Origin: Marinobacter daepoensis DSM 16072
Lineage (GTDB): Bacteria > Pseudomonadota > Gammaproteobacteria > Pseudomonadales > Oleiphilaceae
Direction of reading: 5' to 3'
DNA length: 64,000 nt
NCBI RefSeq assembly: GCF_000421165.1
Contig: NZ_ATWI01000010.1
Location: 62,001 to 126,000 of the forward strand
Under the pieces are notes generated by a model, which searched no databases, had not been told where the DNA came from, and saw nothing but the letters and a program-made list of their open reading frames with translations. Positions 16,818 through 24,859 of this stretch are shown one piece after another; within the stretch, counting starts at the first letter, position 1, and the number at the start of each line of letters is the position of its first letter. The position numbers were made by a program, and so were the translations under genes.

Positions 16818-17225
16818 ATGACGCAAAGACCTGACACCCACAGTAAACTGCTTGGTTATCTGCTCTGGATCTTCGGGTTTCTTGGCTCCCATCGTTTTTA
16901 TTACGGCAAACCCGTCACCGGCACCCTCTGGTTTTTCACGCTGGGTCTGTTGTTCGTGGGCTGGATTATTGATCTGTTCCTGATTCCGGCCATGGACAGG
17001 GAAGCCGACTACCGGTTTCAGGATGGCGTTGTCAGCTATAACGTAAGCTGGATCCTGCTGACGTTCCTTGGTGTTTTTGGGGTCCACCGGATGTATATGG
17101 GCAAGTGGATAACGGGTATTTTGTATCTGTTTACCGGCGGTTTGTTTCTGATTGGGTTGCTGTACGATTTCTGGACACTGAACAGCCAGATCTCGGAGCG
17201 AAACCATGCCAGCCAACTGGGCTGA
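16818..17225 (+). CDS. TM2-domain membrane protein
   Basis: The 135-residue protein contains two copies of a TM2-like unit: GFLGSHRFYYGKPVTGTLWFF and GVFGVHRMYMGKWITGILYLF, each followed by a second hydrophobic helix ending in a DLF/DFW turn. About four membrane helices are predicted. TM2 proteins are small membrane proteins of unclear role. ACGGGAA lies five bases before the ATG. Its TGA abuts the stop codon of the converging wax ester synthase gene with no spacer. Confidence 0.88.
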   Translation: MTQRPDTHSKLLGYLLWIFGFLGSHRFYYGKPVTGTLWFFTLGLLFVGWIIDLFLIPAMDREADYRFQDGVVSYNVSWILLTFLGVFGVHRMYMGKWITGILYLFTGGLFLIGLLYDFWTLNSQISERNHASQLG

Positions 17226-18593
17226 TCAAAGGCCCGCGTCGCTCTCCAGGTCTTCCAGCCCCTGCTCCAGATAATCCAGCATCCGCTGAAGACTGGGCAG
17301 GGTCCGGCGGCAGCCGATCAGCCCGAATTCCACCTGATCGTTGTAGCTGGTCAGGGTCACATTCAGGGCCAGCCGGTCCATGGCGATGGAGGCCGGATAC
17401 ATGCCTTCCAACCGGGCCCCATTCCAGTACAGAGGTTTTGATGGCCCGGGAACATTGGAAATCACTACATTGAAGGTCTGCCATTTCGGTGCCAGCCCGG
17501 TCAACAGGTGGAAGGCTGCCGGCGCGAGGGTCAGGGCAGTGTAGTTAACGATTTCTTCCGGGCTCATATGACGGTAACGCGCCTTGGCTGCTTCCATGCT
17601 GTGGTGAATGTTTAACAGTCGTTCTCCGCCCTGATGTACATCGGTGTGAAGGTTGGCCAGGATGACGCCAACCTGGTTGCCTCCTGAGCTTTCGTCCTGG
17701 CGTAACGAAACCGGTACAAAAGCTACGAGAGGCTTATCTGGCAAGGCATCCTGGTTCATAAGGTAGGTGCGCAGAGCGGCCGCGCACATGGCGGTCACCA
17801 CATCGTTGACCGTAGTCCCATAGGCCTCACACACGGCCCGGATCCGTTTCAGGCACCAGGACTGGGCGGCGAAGCGACGAGAACCGGTGATTTTCTGGTT
17901 CAGAACGCAGCGTGGGGCATGGAAGATGGAGTCGTAGGTTGGGTCCCTCCTGGCCTGATGGATGGTTTTCAGCAGTTCCTTTGCCACACTTGGAATGGTG
18001 CCGAGCTGGCGGCCAGACAGGTCCAGCACATGGGCGACACTGCGCCAGAGTGAAAGCCCGCCGGGCTCTCGGTCGTCCCTGGGGCGACACGGCAGATCCC
18101 AGATTGGCGGCATACCCTGCTCGTTCGGGTTATCGCTCAGCATGCGGGTGGCCATGCGCATGGCAGAGACTCCGTCTACCAGCGAATGATGGATCTTGGT
18201 GTAGAGCGCAAACTGGCGGTCTTCCAGCCCTTCAATCAGATGCACCTCCCACATGGGGCGTTCTCGATCCATCGGGTGTGAATGCTCGGCAGACACGAAC
18301 GACAAGAGTTCACGAATACGCCCGGGGGTGGGCAGTGCCTCGAAACGGAAGTGATGTTCCAGGTCCAGGTGCCCGTCGTCTACCCAGACTGGCTGCCCCA
18401 GTCGGTGGCTCAGGCGCTGGTTGAATGGGTGGGTTACCTCACATTGCCGGCGGAGTTGTTCGGCCAGTTGTGACACGTAGTTGTCTGGTGCACCGTCCGG
18501 AAATGAAAAGAGCTGAAGGCCGCCAACATGCATGGGCTGCTGGCGCTTTTCCAGCCACAGGAACAGCTGATCGGTGGGAGTCAGGGGCGTCAC
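17226..18593 (-). CDS. Wax ester synthase/acyl-CoA:diacylglycerol acyltransferase (WS/DGAT)
   Basis: It esterifies fatty alcohols (or diacylglycerol) with acyl-CoA to make storage wax esters or triacylglycerol. The catalytic HHSLVDG motif is at residues 135-141, the PLW-type motif RPMWEVH around 112-118, and the conserved ND in TVNDVV at 263-264. The length of 455 residues is typical of Marinobacter enzymes, where several paralogues exist. It starts 100 bases downstream of the MFS-acyltransferase gene on the same strand, which also uses acyl donors, so the pair may be linked in lipid metabolism. Confidence 0.96.
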   Translation of the reverse strand: MTPLTPTDQLFLWLEKRQQPMHVGGLQLFSFPDGAPDNYVSQLAEQLRRQCEVTHPFNQRLSHRLGQPVWVDDGHLDLEHHFRFEALPTPGRIRELLSFVSAEHSHPMDRERPMWEVHLIEGLEDRQFALYTKIHHSLVDGVSAMRMATRMLSDNPNEQGMPPIWDLPCRPRDDREPGGLSLWRSVAHVLDLSGRQLGTIPSVAKELLKTIHQARRDPTYDSIFHAPRCVLNQKITGSRRFAAQSWCLKRIRAVCEAYGTTVNDVVTAMCAAALRTYLMNQDALPDKPLVAFVPVSLRQDESSGGNQVGVILANLHTDVHQGGERLLNIHHSMEAAKARYRHMSPEEIVNYTALTLAPAAFHLLTGLAPKWQTFNVVISNVPGPSKPLYWNGARLEGMYPASIAMDRLALNVTLTSYNDQVEFGLIGCRRTLPSLQRMLDYLEQGLEDLESDAGL

Positions 18594-18694
18594 GGGGCGA
18601 TCCTTGTTCTTGGTTTATACCCCGATACTACCCCACTCTGCCGAAGGGTAAATTGGCTTTGGCAACACCCGAGGCGATCAGCTTGGTGAACGGT

Positions 18695-20572
18695 TTACTG
18701 GTGTTCGCCGCGCAGAGCCTTGACCTTCTGTTCCAGACGCTCAGCCTTGGCTTCCTGAGGGTCCACCGGGAGCCCGGCCAGAAGGTGAATCCGCGACCAG
18801 AAACGCCGGGGCCAATGGCTGAGTGCTGGCCCGCCACAATGGCTGAAGAAGCTGCCCCAAAGCCCCTGAAGCGCCATGGGCACAACCGGTACCGGGCGCC
18901 GGGCCAGGATCATGTCGACACCGGGTTTAAAGGTATCCACCTCGCCGTCTTTGGTGAGTTTGCCTTCCGGAAAAATACACACCACGTGGCCCGCCGCCAG
19001 TTCCTCGTCGATGCGATTGAAGGCGGATTCATAGATCTCCGGTACTTTTGATTTCGGGCCGATGGGAATGGCTTTGGCAAGGCGGAAGAAGCTTCCCATC
19101 ACGGGCGTGGCGAAGATGTTGTGATCCATCACAAACCTCACGGGGCGGCGCACCGCACCGGCGATCACCAGAGCGTCCATGTAGGAAACGTGGTTACACA
19201 CCAGCAGCACCGGGCCTTCCTCGGGGATTCTGTCCAGATTGTGGTGGGTAACCCGGTAGATGGTGTGGGAGAGTACCCAGATCACGAAACGCAGGGCAAA
19301 GTCCGGCACTTGCTGGTACACATAAGCAGCCACGATCAGGTTCATGATCGACAGTACCAGAAAGAATTCGGGAATTGAGAGCCCGAACAGTCCCAGCATG
19401 AGCATGCCCAGCAGAGCGCTGACGACCATAAACAGGGCGTTGAAGACATTCAGTGCGGCGATGACACGGGCTCGGGTCTCGGGCGGGGTTTCCCTCTGGA
19501 CATAAGCATACAGGGGAACGATGAATAGCCCGCCAAAGATACCGATGGCCAGAAGGTCGATGGCGACCTGACGGTAATGGGCATCGGTGAGAATCATCCA
19601 CCAATCTGACGGAATCGGTTGCTCGGGCATGTTGAAGAACAGATCAATGCCAAAAAAGCTCAGGCCGATGGAGCCAATAGGGACGATGCCCAGTTCAATC
19701 TTATGCCCTGACAGGCGTTCACAGGCAATGGAACCCGCCGCGATACCAATGGTGAAAATGGCCAGCAGGATGGTGACCACGGTTTCGTCGCCCATCAGGT
19801 TGGTCTTGGCAAAGTTGGGGAACTGGGTCAGGTAGGCGGCCCCCAGGAACCAGAACCAGGAAATGGCCATGATGCTGAGGAACACGTTGTGATTGTCCCG
19901 GGCAATGGCCATCAGCTTCCAGGTTTCCTGCAATGGCCGGAACCGGATACGGAGGTCTGGTGCGGCGGCTTCCGCCTTCGGAATCCGGAACGCAGCCACC
20001 AGCCCAAGGCCTGCCAGTATGGCGACCGCCACAGCAATGACCGGGCCGGGAACGGGTGTTTTCATCATCACGCCTGCCATGAGTGTTCCCACCAGAATGG
20101 CGACAAAGGTGCCCATCTCTACCAAGGCGTTGCCACCCACCAGTTCTGACTCTTTCAGGGCTTGCGGCAGAATGGCGTACTTCACCGGGCCGAAGAATGC
20201 GGATTGAACCCCGGTCAGGAACAGCAGCAGGAACAGGACCTCGTACCAGCCGAACCAGAGGCCAACGGCAGCGATGCCCATGATGACCACCTCCGCAAAC
20301 TTGATCCAGCGGATAACGGCCGATTTCTCATACCGGTCTGCAACCTGCCCGGCGATGGCGGAAAACAGAAAAAATGGCAGGATGAAGAGCATGGCCGCCA
20401 GGTTGACCACCACATCTGCTGACAGGCCGAACAAACTGCCGGCGCTGTAGGTGACCAGCAACAGCAAGGCATTCTTGAACAGGTTGTCGTTAAACGCGCC
20501 GGCAAACTGGGTAACAAAGAATGGCAGAAACCGTCGCTGCGACAGCAGACGAAACTGACTGTGATCGTCCAT
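18695..20572 (-). CDS. MFS transporter fused to a PlsC-type 1-acyl-glycerol-3-phosphate acyltransferase
   Basis: Residues ~10-420 form a twelve-helix MFS domain of the lysophospholipid-transporter (LplT) type, with FAGAFNDNLFKNALL near the start and GPVKYAILPQ in the loop after helix 4. Residues ~430-625 form a PlsC acyltransferase: NHVSYMDAL is the NHxxxxD catalytic box and FPEGKLTKDG the substrate motif. In many bacteria LplT and Aas work together to flip and re-acylate lysophospholipids; here transport and acylation are joined but the acyl-ACP ligase domain of Aas is absent. The ATG at 20572 gives 625 residues. Confidence 0.9.
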   Translation of the reverse strand: MDDHSQFRLLSQRRFLPFFVTQFAGAFNDNLFKNALLLLVTYSAGSLFGLSADVVVNLAAMLFILPFFLFSAIAGQVADRYEKSAVIRWIKFAEVVIMGIAAVGLWFGWYEVLFLLLFLTGVQSAFFGPVKYAILPQALKESELVGGNALVEMGTFVAILVGTLMAGVMMKTPVPGPVIAVAVAILAGLGLVAAFRIPKAEAAAPDLRIRFRPLQETWKLMAIARDNHNVFLSIMAISWFWFLGAAYLTQFPNFAKTNLMGDETVVTILLAIFTIGIAAGSIACERLSGHKIELGIVPIGSIGLSFFGIDLFFNMPEQPIPSDWWMILTDAHYRQVAIDLLAIGIFGGLFIVPLYAYVQRETPPETRARVIAALNVFNALFMVVSALLGMLMLGLFGLSIPEFFLVLSIMNLIVAAYVYQQVPDFALRFVIWVLSHTIYRVTHHNLDRIPEEGPVLLVCNHVSYMDALVIAGAVRRPVRFVMDHNIFATPVMGSFFRLAKAIPIGPKSKVPEIYESAFNRIDEELAAGHVVCIFPEGKLTKDGEVDTFKPGVDMILARRPVPVVPMALQGLWGSFFSHCGGPALSHWPRRFWSRIHLLAGLPVDPQEAKAERLEQKVKALRGEHQ

Positions 20573-20680
20573 AACCTGAGGTTCTCCCTTTGGGGTTGGC
20601 CGCAGACTAACCGGCGCCCGGGAGATGGTCAAGCCTGGCACTTGCGTTCAGAGCACGTGCCAATGCCTTCTTTCTCCAAC

Positions 20681-20727
20681 AAAAAAGCCGGGGCAACATG
20701 CTCTCTTCAGAGCGTCGGTGCCCCGGC
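20681..20727 (-). terminator. Intrinsic terminator with nested stem
   Basis: On the minus strand GCCGGGGCA and TGCCCCGGC form a 9-base-pair outer stem, GCTCT/AGAGC an inner 5-base-pair stem with a GAAG loop, and TTTTTT follows directly. It is a textbook Rho-independent terminator, active only on the minus strand. Confidence 0.85.
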
Positions 20728-20791
20728 ATTAATGCCAACAACAATGATCTGATGGTCCGGCCTGATTCCCTGGCCGGTAGCGTCGTCCCTA
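20681..20791 (-). ncRNA. Candidate sigma54-dependent small RNA with GGA motifs
   Basis: A transcript starting near 20791 would be about 110 bases. Its 5' end carries AGGGA, then a perfect 6-base-pair hairpin (CCGGCC/GGCCGG, 20757-20777) whose loop is AGGGAATCA, then CCGGACC, a 12-base palindrome GGCATTAATGCC, and a terminator hairpin. A GGA in a hairpin loop is the preferred CsrA/RsmA target, so an Rsm-type or other regulatory RNA is a fair guess. No sequence similarity to a named RNA family is claimed. The alternative is that only the terminator is real and it ends the SprT transcript. Confidence 0.5.
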
Positions 20792-20801
20792 AGGTTCCAT
20801 A

Positions 20802-20817
20802 AGCGAGTTCTGTGCCA
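20802..20817 (-). promoter_or_regulatory. Sigma54-type promoter before the candidate small RNA
   Basis: The minus strand reads TGGCACAGAACTCGCT. It has the GG and GC dinucleotides at the right spacing for a -24/-12 promoter (consensus TGGCACG-N4-TTGCW) with two mismatches, and the -24 half TGGCAC is perfect. It points into the structured RNA about 12 bases downstream. Confidence 0.55.
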
Positions 20818-20922
20818 GCCTGATCATGCGTTTAAAACAATGAGTTGAGGGAAAACGTTCTGGCATGGCGCCGGGCTGGTGTGATTATTGCGCCTCGGTG
20901 GTGCGAGGCGCACAAAAATGGT

Positions 20923-21630
20923 TCAGGCTGTATTGGCGCACCGAAGAAGGTGCAATGGCACCCGGTAGCGCAGAATCTGGCCGTGGCTATGAACGGCAAC
21001 CGTGCAGGTTTTCCGGTTCACTCGGATGATCTGTCCACGCTTTTCGTGCTTGCTCTCGCCGAAAAGAACCAGGTCGCCGGCCTGCCAGGGGCTGCACTCC
21101 TCGCCCGGATGAGGGAATCTGAAGGGCGCGGACGGAAGAAGAAGGCCAAGCGCGAGGGCACCGTCTTTCAGAAAGGTTCGGGTGGCGTCTGCGGCCCCTG
21201 TTCTGTGCAGTTTGTCCAGGCACACGTAGAAATGCTGGTTGTGGACAGAACCGTAGCGCCGTTGGCCTGCGCTGTGCTGCAGCAGGTGGGCAAACTCATG
21301 GCAGCAGGTATGAGCGAGCAGATTCACCACGCTCACCTCGCCCCCGAAATAGTCCCGCCTCTGGATTTCCCGGGTGGACAGCCACCCCTGGGCCGTTTCT
21401 GGCTGATGTTTGGCCGCAATCATCTTCGCGCCATAGGTAATCAGGTGGTGTTTCCGGTGTGGATCAAAGCGGTGGTAGGTGGCCTGTCCGGCACCTGTTC
21501 GTAAGGCCAGTGCGACACCGGGATTCTGTTTGAGCACGGCGCCCCTGGCGGATGCCCAGAGAATTTCACGGGTGGCTTCACACATGAGCGCACCGAGTTG
21601 TTTGATGGCGTCTGGTTGCGGTGATGTCAC
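20923..21630 (-). CDS. SprT-like zinc metalloprotease family protein
   Basis: The HExxH zinc site is seen as HTCCHEFAHLLQH (H111, E112, H115 with the chosen start), followed about 17 residues later by HNQHFY, as in SprT-like domains. The C-terminal ~60 residues (AGDLVLFGESKHEKRGQIIRVN) form a small beta module that resembles a KOW/SH3-type fold. The start is uncertain: a run to an upstream TTG overlaps the hcp terminator, so the GTG giving MTSPQPDAIKQL was chosen; an ATG 15 codons further in is also possible. No ribosome site decides it. The substrate is unknown. Confidence 0.7.
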   Translation of the reverse strand: MTSPQPDAIKQLGALMCEATREILWASARGAVLKQNPGVALALRTGAGQATYHRFDPHRKHHLITYGAKMIAAKHQPETAQGWLSTREIQRRDYFGGEVSVVNLLAHTCCHEFAHLLQHSAGQRRYGSVHNQHFYVCLDKLHRTGAADATRTFLKDGALALGLLLPSAPFRFPHPGEECSPWQAGDLVLFGESKHEKRGQIIRVNRKTCTVAVHSHGQILRYRVPLHLLRCANTA

Positions 21631-21699
21631 AGCGTTTACCGGTGCAGATGAGCGGGCGTGGGTTCGCTGTATTGTCCGGTAAAAAGAAGGGGAAAACAA

Positions 21700-21733
21700 A
21701 AACGGCCGACCCGAAGGTCAGCCGTTTTTTTAG
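21700..21733 (-). terminator. Bidirectional intrinsic terminator after hcp
   Basis: AAACGGC and GCCGTTT flank an inner GACC/GGTC pair with a CGAA loop, with one C-A mismatch between them. On the minus strand TTTTTGTTTT follows, ending the hcp message; on the plus strand there is a run of seven or more T. Confidence 0.85.
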
Positions 21734-21749
21734 GATCGAACCTGAGGGA

Positions 21750-22268
21750 TCAGGCTTCGACCGGGGAACGCCAGTCGTCAGCACCAGAGGTACCGGCAAC
21801 CGCGTGCTCCCAGGTGACCTTGCGGTAGGCCAGGGATACTTCTACCAGTTGGGTGAACTCGGCCTTGGCCGGGTCCTGGCAGTGGGGCATGTTGCAATCG
21901 ATGTTGATGATGGTGGCGTCTTCCAGGATGGTGGAGAAGAAGTGCTCCTGCTTGCCTTCTACGGAAGTGCGGTACCACTTCAGCTCTACCTTCGGCAGCA
22001 TTTCGCCGGAAGCCAGGGCATTGTACATCAGCGGGGTGGCTTTGTTCAGGGCTGCCGTGAACTTGAACGGCTTGTGAACGCGCTGACCGGAAGGCTGACC
22101 GGACTGGGGATCGGTCGGAACGGTAACAACGTGGCTGAATTCCTGAACCAGCACTTCGTCTTCGTGACCTTCAACGTAGATGTTGCCTACGGAATCGGAA
22201 GTGAACGCGCCAGCGGTGATGTTACCCTGGGTTTGGCCTTCGATGCTGATATAACAAGGAGTTGGCAT
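21750..22268 (-). CDS. hcp: Hcp family type VI secretion tube protein (orphan)
   Basis: Hcp hexamers stack to form the inner tube of the type VI secretion system and are released with effectors. The 172-residue protein starts MPTPCYISIEGQTQGNITAG, an almost invariant Hcp N-terminus, and keeps the HVVTVPTD, HKPFKFTAALNKATPLMYNAL and SLAYRKVTWEH segments. The ATG was chosen because GGAG lies six bases upstream; another ATG four codons earlier has no ribosome site. It has its own terminator and a sigma54-like upstream sequence. No other T6SS gene lies in the window, so the secretion machine would be elsewhere. Confidence 0.95.
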   Translation of the reverse strand: MPTPCYISIEGQTQGNITAGAFTSDSVGNIYVEGHEDEVLVQEFSHVVTVPTDPQSGQPSGQRVHKPFKFTAALNKATPLMYNALASGEMLPKVELKWYRTSVEGKQEHFFSTILEDATIINIDCNMPHCQDPAKAEFTQLVEVSLAYRKVTWEHAVAGTSGADDWRSPVEA

Positions 22269-22333
22269 AGTCTGCTCCATGACAATGTTGTGAATGAGTG
22301 TCCCAAGGATGTTCCCTGGACGGGCTACACATA

Positions 22334-22349
22334 TACAAGTGCCGCGCCA
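22334..22349 (-). promoter_or_regulatory. Sigma54-like sequence upstream of hcp
   Basis: The minus strand reads TGGCGCGGCACTTGTA, near the -24/-12 consensus and correctly spaced, but the essential GC of the -12 box is GT. It lies about 66 bases before the hcp start. Sigma54 control of hcp is known in Vibrio and Pseudomonas, which makes it worth noting. Confidence 0.3.
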
Positions 22350-22486
22350 GAATTAAAAAAACAAATAAAATCAACTGGTTAGTGTTTTTTTGAGGCTGGG
22401 CAGGTTGTGTTCAGGCAAGGCTTTGCTTGGTTGGTAGGCGAGGTTCTGCTTGCCGGGCAAAAAATTGCTCGGGCGTATTCTGATCA

Positions 22487-23254
22487 TCAACGCAGGTTAA
22501 ACCTGACAGGCAGTGCGTATGTAAAGGAGGCCCCGTGCATGGCGTCGGGCACCGCTGGTAGCGGTGCGGCCTGTTCAAGCATCTCCTGCGCTGCGTTGTC
22601 CAGCAGGGTGTGTCCTGAGGAATCCCTCAAGGAATGGCTGATCAGGGTGCCGTCGCGCCGGAACTCAAAGACGATCACCGGAGTGCCTTCCTGTCCCAGA
22701 CGACGTGCCCGGCGAGGATACTCGTAGTAGCGGGCAAGATGACGGCTGAGTTGGCTCAGGTAGCTGTCGACTTCAGCCGATTGCCCGGCGTTCTGTAGTG
22801 GCACGGCATTCTGGCTGGCGTCGCTGTCAGCTTCCTCTCCCAAGGCCTGTTCTGCCGCCGCCGGAGCCTGTTGAGTATCGGTCTCTGAGTTGGACGCAGG
22901 CTCAGGTTCGGGTTCGGGTTTGGGCTCAGGCTCAGGCTCAGGTTCAGGTTCGGGTTCAGGTTCGGGTTCAGGTTCGGGTTCGGGTTCGGGTTCGGGTTCG
23001 GGTTCGGGTTCCGGGGTTGGTTCTGGCTTTGCCTCAGGCTCTGGTTGAGGTGTGGACTGGGCTTGCGGCTTTGGTTCCGCAGCCTTTTCGCCGGCCAGGC
23101 TGATTCGGATGGCCGGAGCTGTGTTCACCGCGCTGTCGCCCAGAACAGGCATTTCCAATGGTTTGTCTGGTGTTGCCAGAACGGCTGCGGCGGCCGTGGC
23201 CACAATCGCGATGGCCAGAAACAGTGTTTTAGGGAAGCGTCCTGCCGGTGTCAT
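22487..23254 (-). CDS. tonB: TonB energy-transducing protein with a very long Glu-Pro repeat
   Basis: TonB couples the proton motive force, via ExbB/ExbD, to outer-membrane receptors such as BtuB in this window. The 255-residue protein has an N-terminal membrane anchor (about residues 8-27), a periplasm-spanning proline-rich stretch (about 62-125) made mostly of Glu-Pro pairs, and a C-terminal TonB domain with [20 protein letters not shown]. The spacer is almost purely acidic Glu-Pro, whereas the E. coli type has Glu-Pro and Lys-Pro blocks. It is the last gene of the exbB-exbD-exbD-tonB operon and overlaps the preceding exbD by four bases. Confidence 0.93.
   Translation of the reverse strand: MTPAGRFPKTLFLAIAIVATAAAAVLATPDKPLEMPVLGDSAVNTAPAIRISLAGEKAAEPKPQAQSTPQPEPEAKPEPTPEPEPEPEPEPEPEPEPEPEPEPEPEPEPEPKPEPEPEPASNSETDTQQAPAAAEQALGEEADSDASQNAVPLQNAGQSAEVDSYLSQLSRHLARYYEYPRRARRLGQEGTPVIVFEFRRDGTLISHSLRDSSGHTLLDNAAQEMLEQAAPLPAVPDAMHGASFTYALPVRFNLR
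22900..23013. repeat. Hexanucleotide tandem repeat encoding the TonB Glu-Pro spacer
   Basis: About 19 imperfect copies of a six-base unit (GGTTCG, GGTTCA or GGCTCA on the plus strand) run without interruption. The last dozen copies are nearly identical, the form expected from slipped-strand expansion. Length changes would keep the frame, since each unit is two codons. Confidence 0.85.
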
Positions 23255-23661
23255 GCCTGTGGCTCCGTTAAAAGCAGAACGTCGGAGTACCCGCCGCGTT
23301 CAAGGACTCGAAGCAGTTCTTCGAGGTCTGCCATGGTCAGGCTTTGGTCTGCTGCGATTTTCAGAGGTTGGGTGGCGTCCGGTGCTGGCAAGACGGAGAG
23401 CAGGCGATCCCGGTTCTGAGGGCTGCCCTCTACCAGCCACTGACCGTCTGCACGGACCATCAGGTCTGCTTCCGGTGATTGCTGTTCCCGGGTTGTTTCT
23501 GTCCCCGGCAGCTCTGGCAAGGGTTCATTGGTGAGCTGTCCTGCCACAATAAAGAACATCAGCAACAGAAACACCAGGTTGATCAGGGGCAGCAGAGCGT
23601 CTTCGACGCGTTCCAGCAGGCCCTTGCCAGAAGTTGATGGGGGGGGAACCAGGTCTGTCAT
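23251..23661 (-). CDS. exbD: ExbD/TolR family biopolymer transport protein (second copy)
   Basis: A 136-residue protein with one N-terminal membrane helix ([21 protein letters not shown], about 23-43) and a small periplasmic domain, as in ExbD. The helix carries a polar Asn (in PLINLVF) at the position where the proton-relay aspartate (PLIDVVF) sits in ExbD proteins, unlike the other copy in this operon. It overlaps both neighbours by four bases, so the operon is translationally coupled. Confidence 0.88.
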   Translation of the reverse strand: MTDLVPPPSTSGKGLLERVEDALLPLINLVFLLLMFFIVAGQLTNEPLPELPGTETTREQQSPEADLMVRADGQWLVEGSPQNRDRLLSVLPAPDATQPLKIAADQSLTMADLEELLRVLERGGYSDVLLLTEPQA

Positions 23662-24053
23662 GAGTCGGGGGCGTCTGTTCGCTTCCAGTGCGGTTCAATG
23701 CCGGCATTATCCAGCGCGCTGAGTGTCCGTGTGAAATGAGCCAGGCTGGTTTCGGGAGTGGTCGCCAGGTTCACTTTGGTCAGGCCCTGGGCCTTCAGGG
23801 TTGGCAGGAGTTCTGATAACCCGTAGTCATTGTCTTGCCAGCGAATGGTGCCGTTCGCAGCTACCCGGAGCTCCGGAAGAGGGTCGCCCTCGGTGCTGCT
23901 CCGTTGGCTGGTTTCGTTTGCCAGCTCCAGGTAGTCGAGAGGCAACAGCCGGGTGGTCAGCATGAAAAACACCAGCAGAATGAACACCACGTCGATCAGT
24001 GGTGTTATCCGGATGGGGATTGGACGGCTTGGCCGGGGGTCAACCAGTTGCAT
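23658..24053 (-). CDS. exbD: ExbD family biopolymer transport protein (first copy)
   Basis: A 131-residue ExbD with the helix RITPLIDVVFILLVFFMLTT near residues 15-35; the aspartate of PLIDVVF is the conserved proton-path residue. The remaining ~95 residues form the periplasmic domain. The ATG giving MQLVDPRPSRPIPI was chosen, because the longer reading frame runs deep into exbB. It overlaps the end of exbB by 14 bases. Two ExbD copies beside one ExbB suggest a heteromeric ExbD pair. Confidence 0.93.
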   Translation of the reverse strand: MQLVDPRPSRPIPIRITPLIDVVFILLVFFMLTTRLLPLDYLELANETSQRSSTEGDPLPELRVAANGTIRWQDNDYGLSELLPTLKAQGLTKVNLATTPETSLAHFTRTLSALDNAGIEPHWKRTDAPDS

Positions 24054-24825
24054 GGGCCAACCGTGGGTTACCGCCAACAGAGTAGGCCGGTTCAGGTTCG
24101 TTCTGATTTTCGCGGCTGGGTTCCGAGGGCGCTGTGACCGGATCGGCCTGCTCGGTGGCGGGCAGTACGTTAAAAACGCTGACCAGAGTGCTGTTGATGG
24201 TCTTGTGGATGCGACGCAGTCGGAACTCAATCCAGGCCGCAAGAGCGGCGAACGGAATGGCGACCACCAGACCGGCGGCTGTGGTGGTCAGGGCTTCATA
24301 AATGCCGCCGGAAAGCTGGCTGGCATTGGCGCGGCCTTCGGTGGCAGCCATGGCACTGAAGGCTTCCATCATCCCCATCACTGTCCCCAGTAGTCCAAGC
24401 AGGGGGGCCAGGGCCGCAATAACCTCGATGATTTTCAGGGGAGCTTCAAACGGTTCCAGTGCAGCCTGAGCATCTCGAACCGCGGTTTCCCGAATGGCGC
24501 TGATGTTGGGGTTGGTCTGGCTGGCCGACATGCTGTTGACCAGCAGGTGCATCAGGGGATTGTTGCGCCCGAAAAAGCTGGCTTCAGACCGAACCTTCTC
24601 CGGTGATGCTTTTGCCGGAGAGGCCTGCCACTGATGCACCAGATCTTTGAGTTTCCGGGTGAGTCGGGGGGCGTAAAAGGCGCCAAACAGCATCAGGTAA
24701 AAGAACGTGATCACGCCAATGGCTGCAATGGCGATCAGAACGATCATCACGGGGCCGCCCATGTCGACGAGTTGGGCAAGTGGGCCGTTATCCACAAAAG
24801 GCGTGGCGGCGGTGATGGTATCCAT
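24040..24825 (-). CDS. exbB: ExbB/MotA/TolQ family proton channel protein
   Basis: ExbB forms the pentameric inner-membrane proton channel that with ExbD drives TonB. The 261-residue protein has three membrane segments (about residues 22-46, 133-155 and 180-203), with the family motif ALAPLLGLLGTVMGMMEAF in the second and TTTAAGLVVAIPFAALAAW in the third. GGGAG precedes the ATG. A Fur-type box lies 35 bases upstream, so the operon is probably iron-repressed. The last 40 residues form a polar tail. Confidence 0.94.
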   Translation of the reverse strand: MDTITAATPFVDNGPLAQLVDMGGPVMIVLIAIAAIGVITFFYLMLFGAFYAPRLTRKLKDLVHQWQASPAKASPEKVRSEASFFGRNNPLMHLLVNSMSASQTNPNISAIRETAVRDAQAALEPFEAPLKIIEVIAALAPLLGLLGTVMGMMEAFSAMAATEGRANASQLSGGIYEALTTTAAGLVVAIPFAALAAWIEFRLRRIHKTINSTLVSVFNVLPATEQADPVTAPSEPSRENQNEPEPAYSVGGNPRLAHATG

Positions 24826-24859
24826 GCAGATACTCCCGATAAACGAAAACAGAACTAAA

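Larger units (their letters stand above)
20573..20922. other. Intergenic region carrying a candidate small RNA gene
   Basis: This 350-base stretch holds no convincing protein gene. On the minus strand it contains, in order, a sigma54-like promoter, a structured ~110-base segment with GGA motifs, and a strong intrinsic terminator; these are listed separately. The part nearest the SprT gene (20825-20922) shows only a short GCGCCTCG/CGAGGCGC inverted repeat near 20890-20910. Confidence 0.6.
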
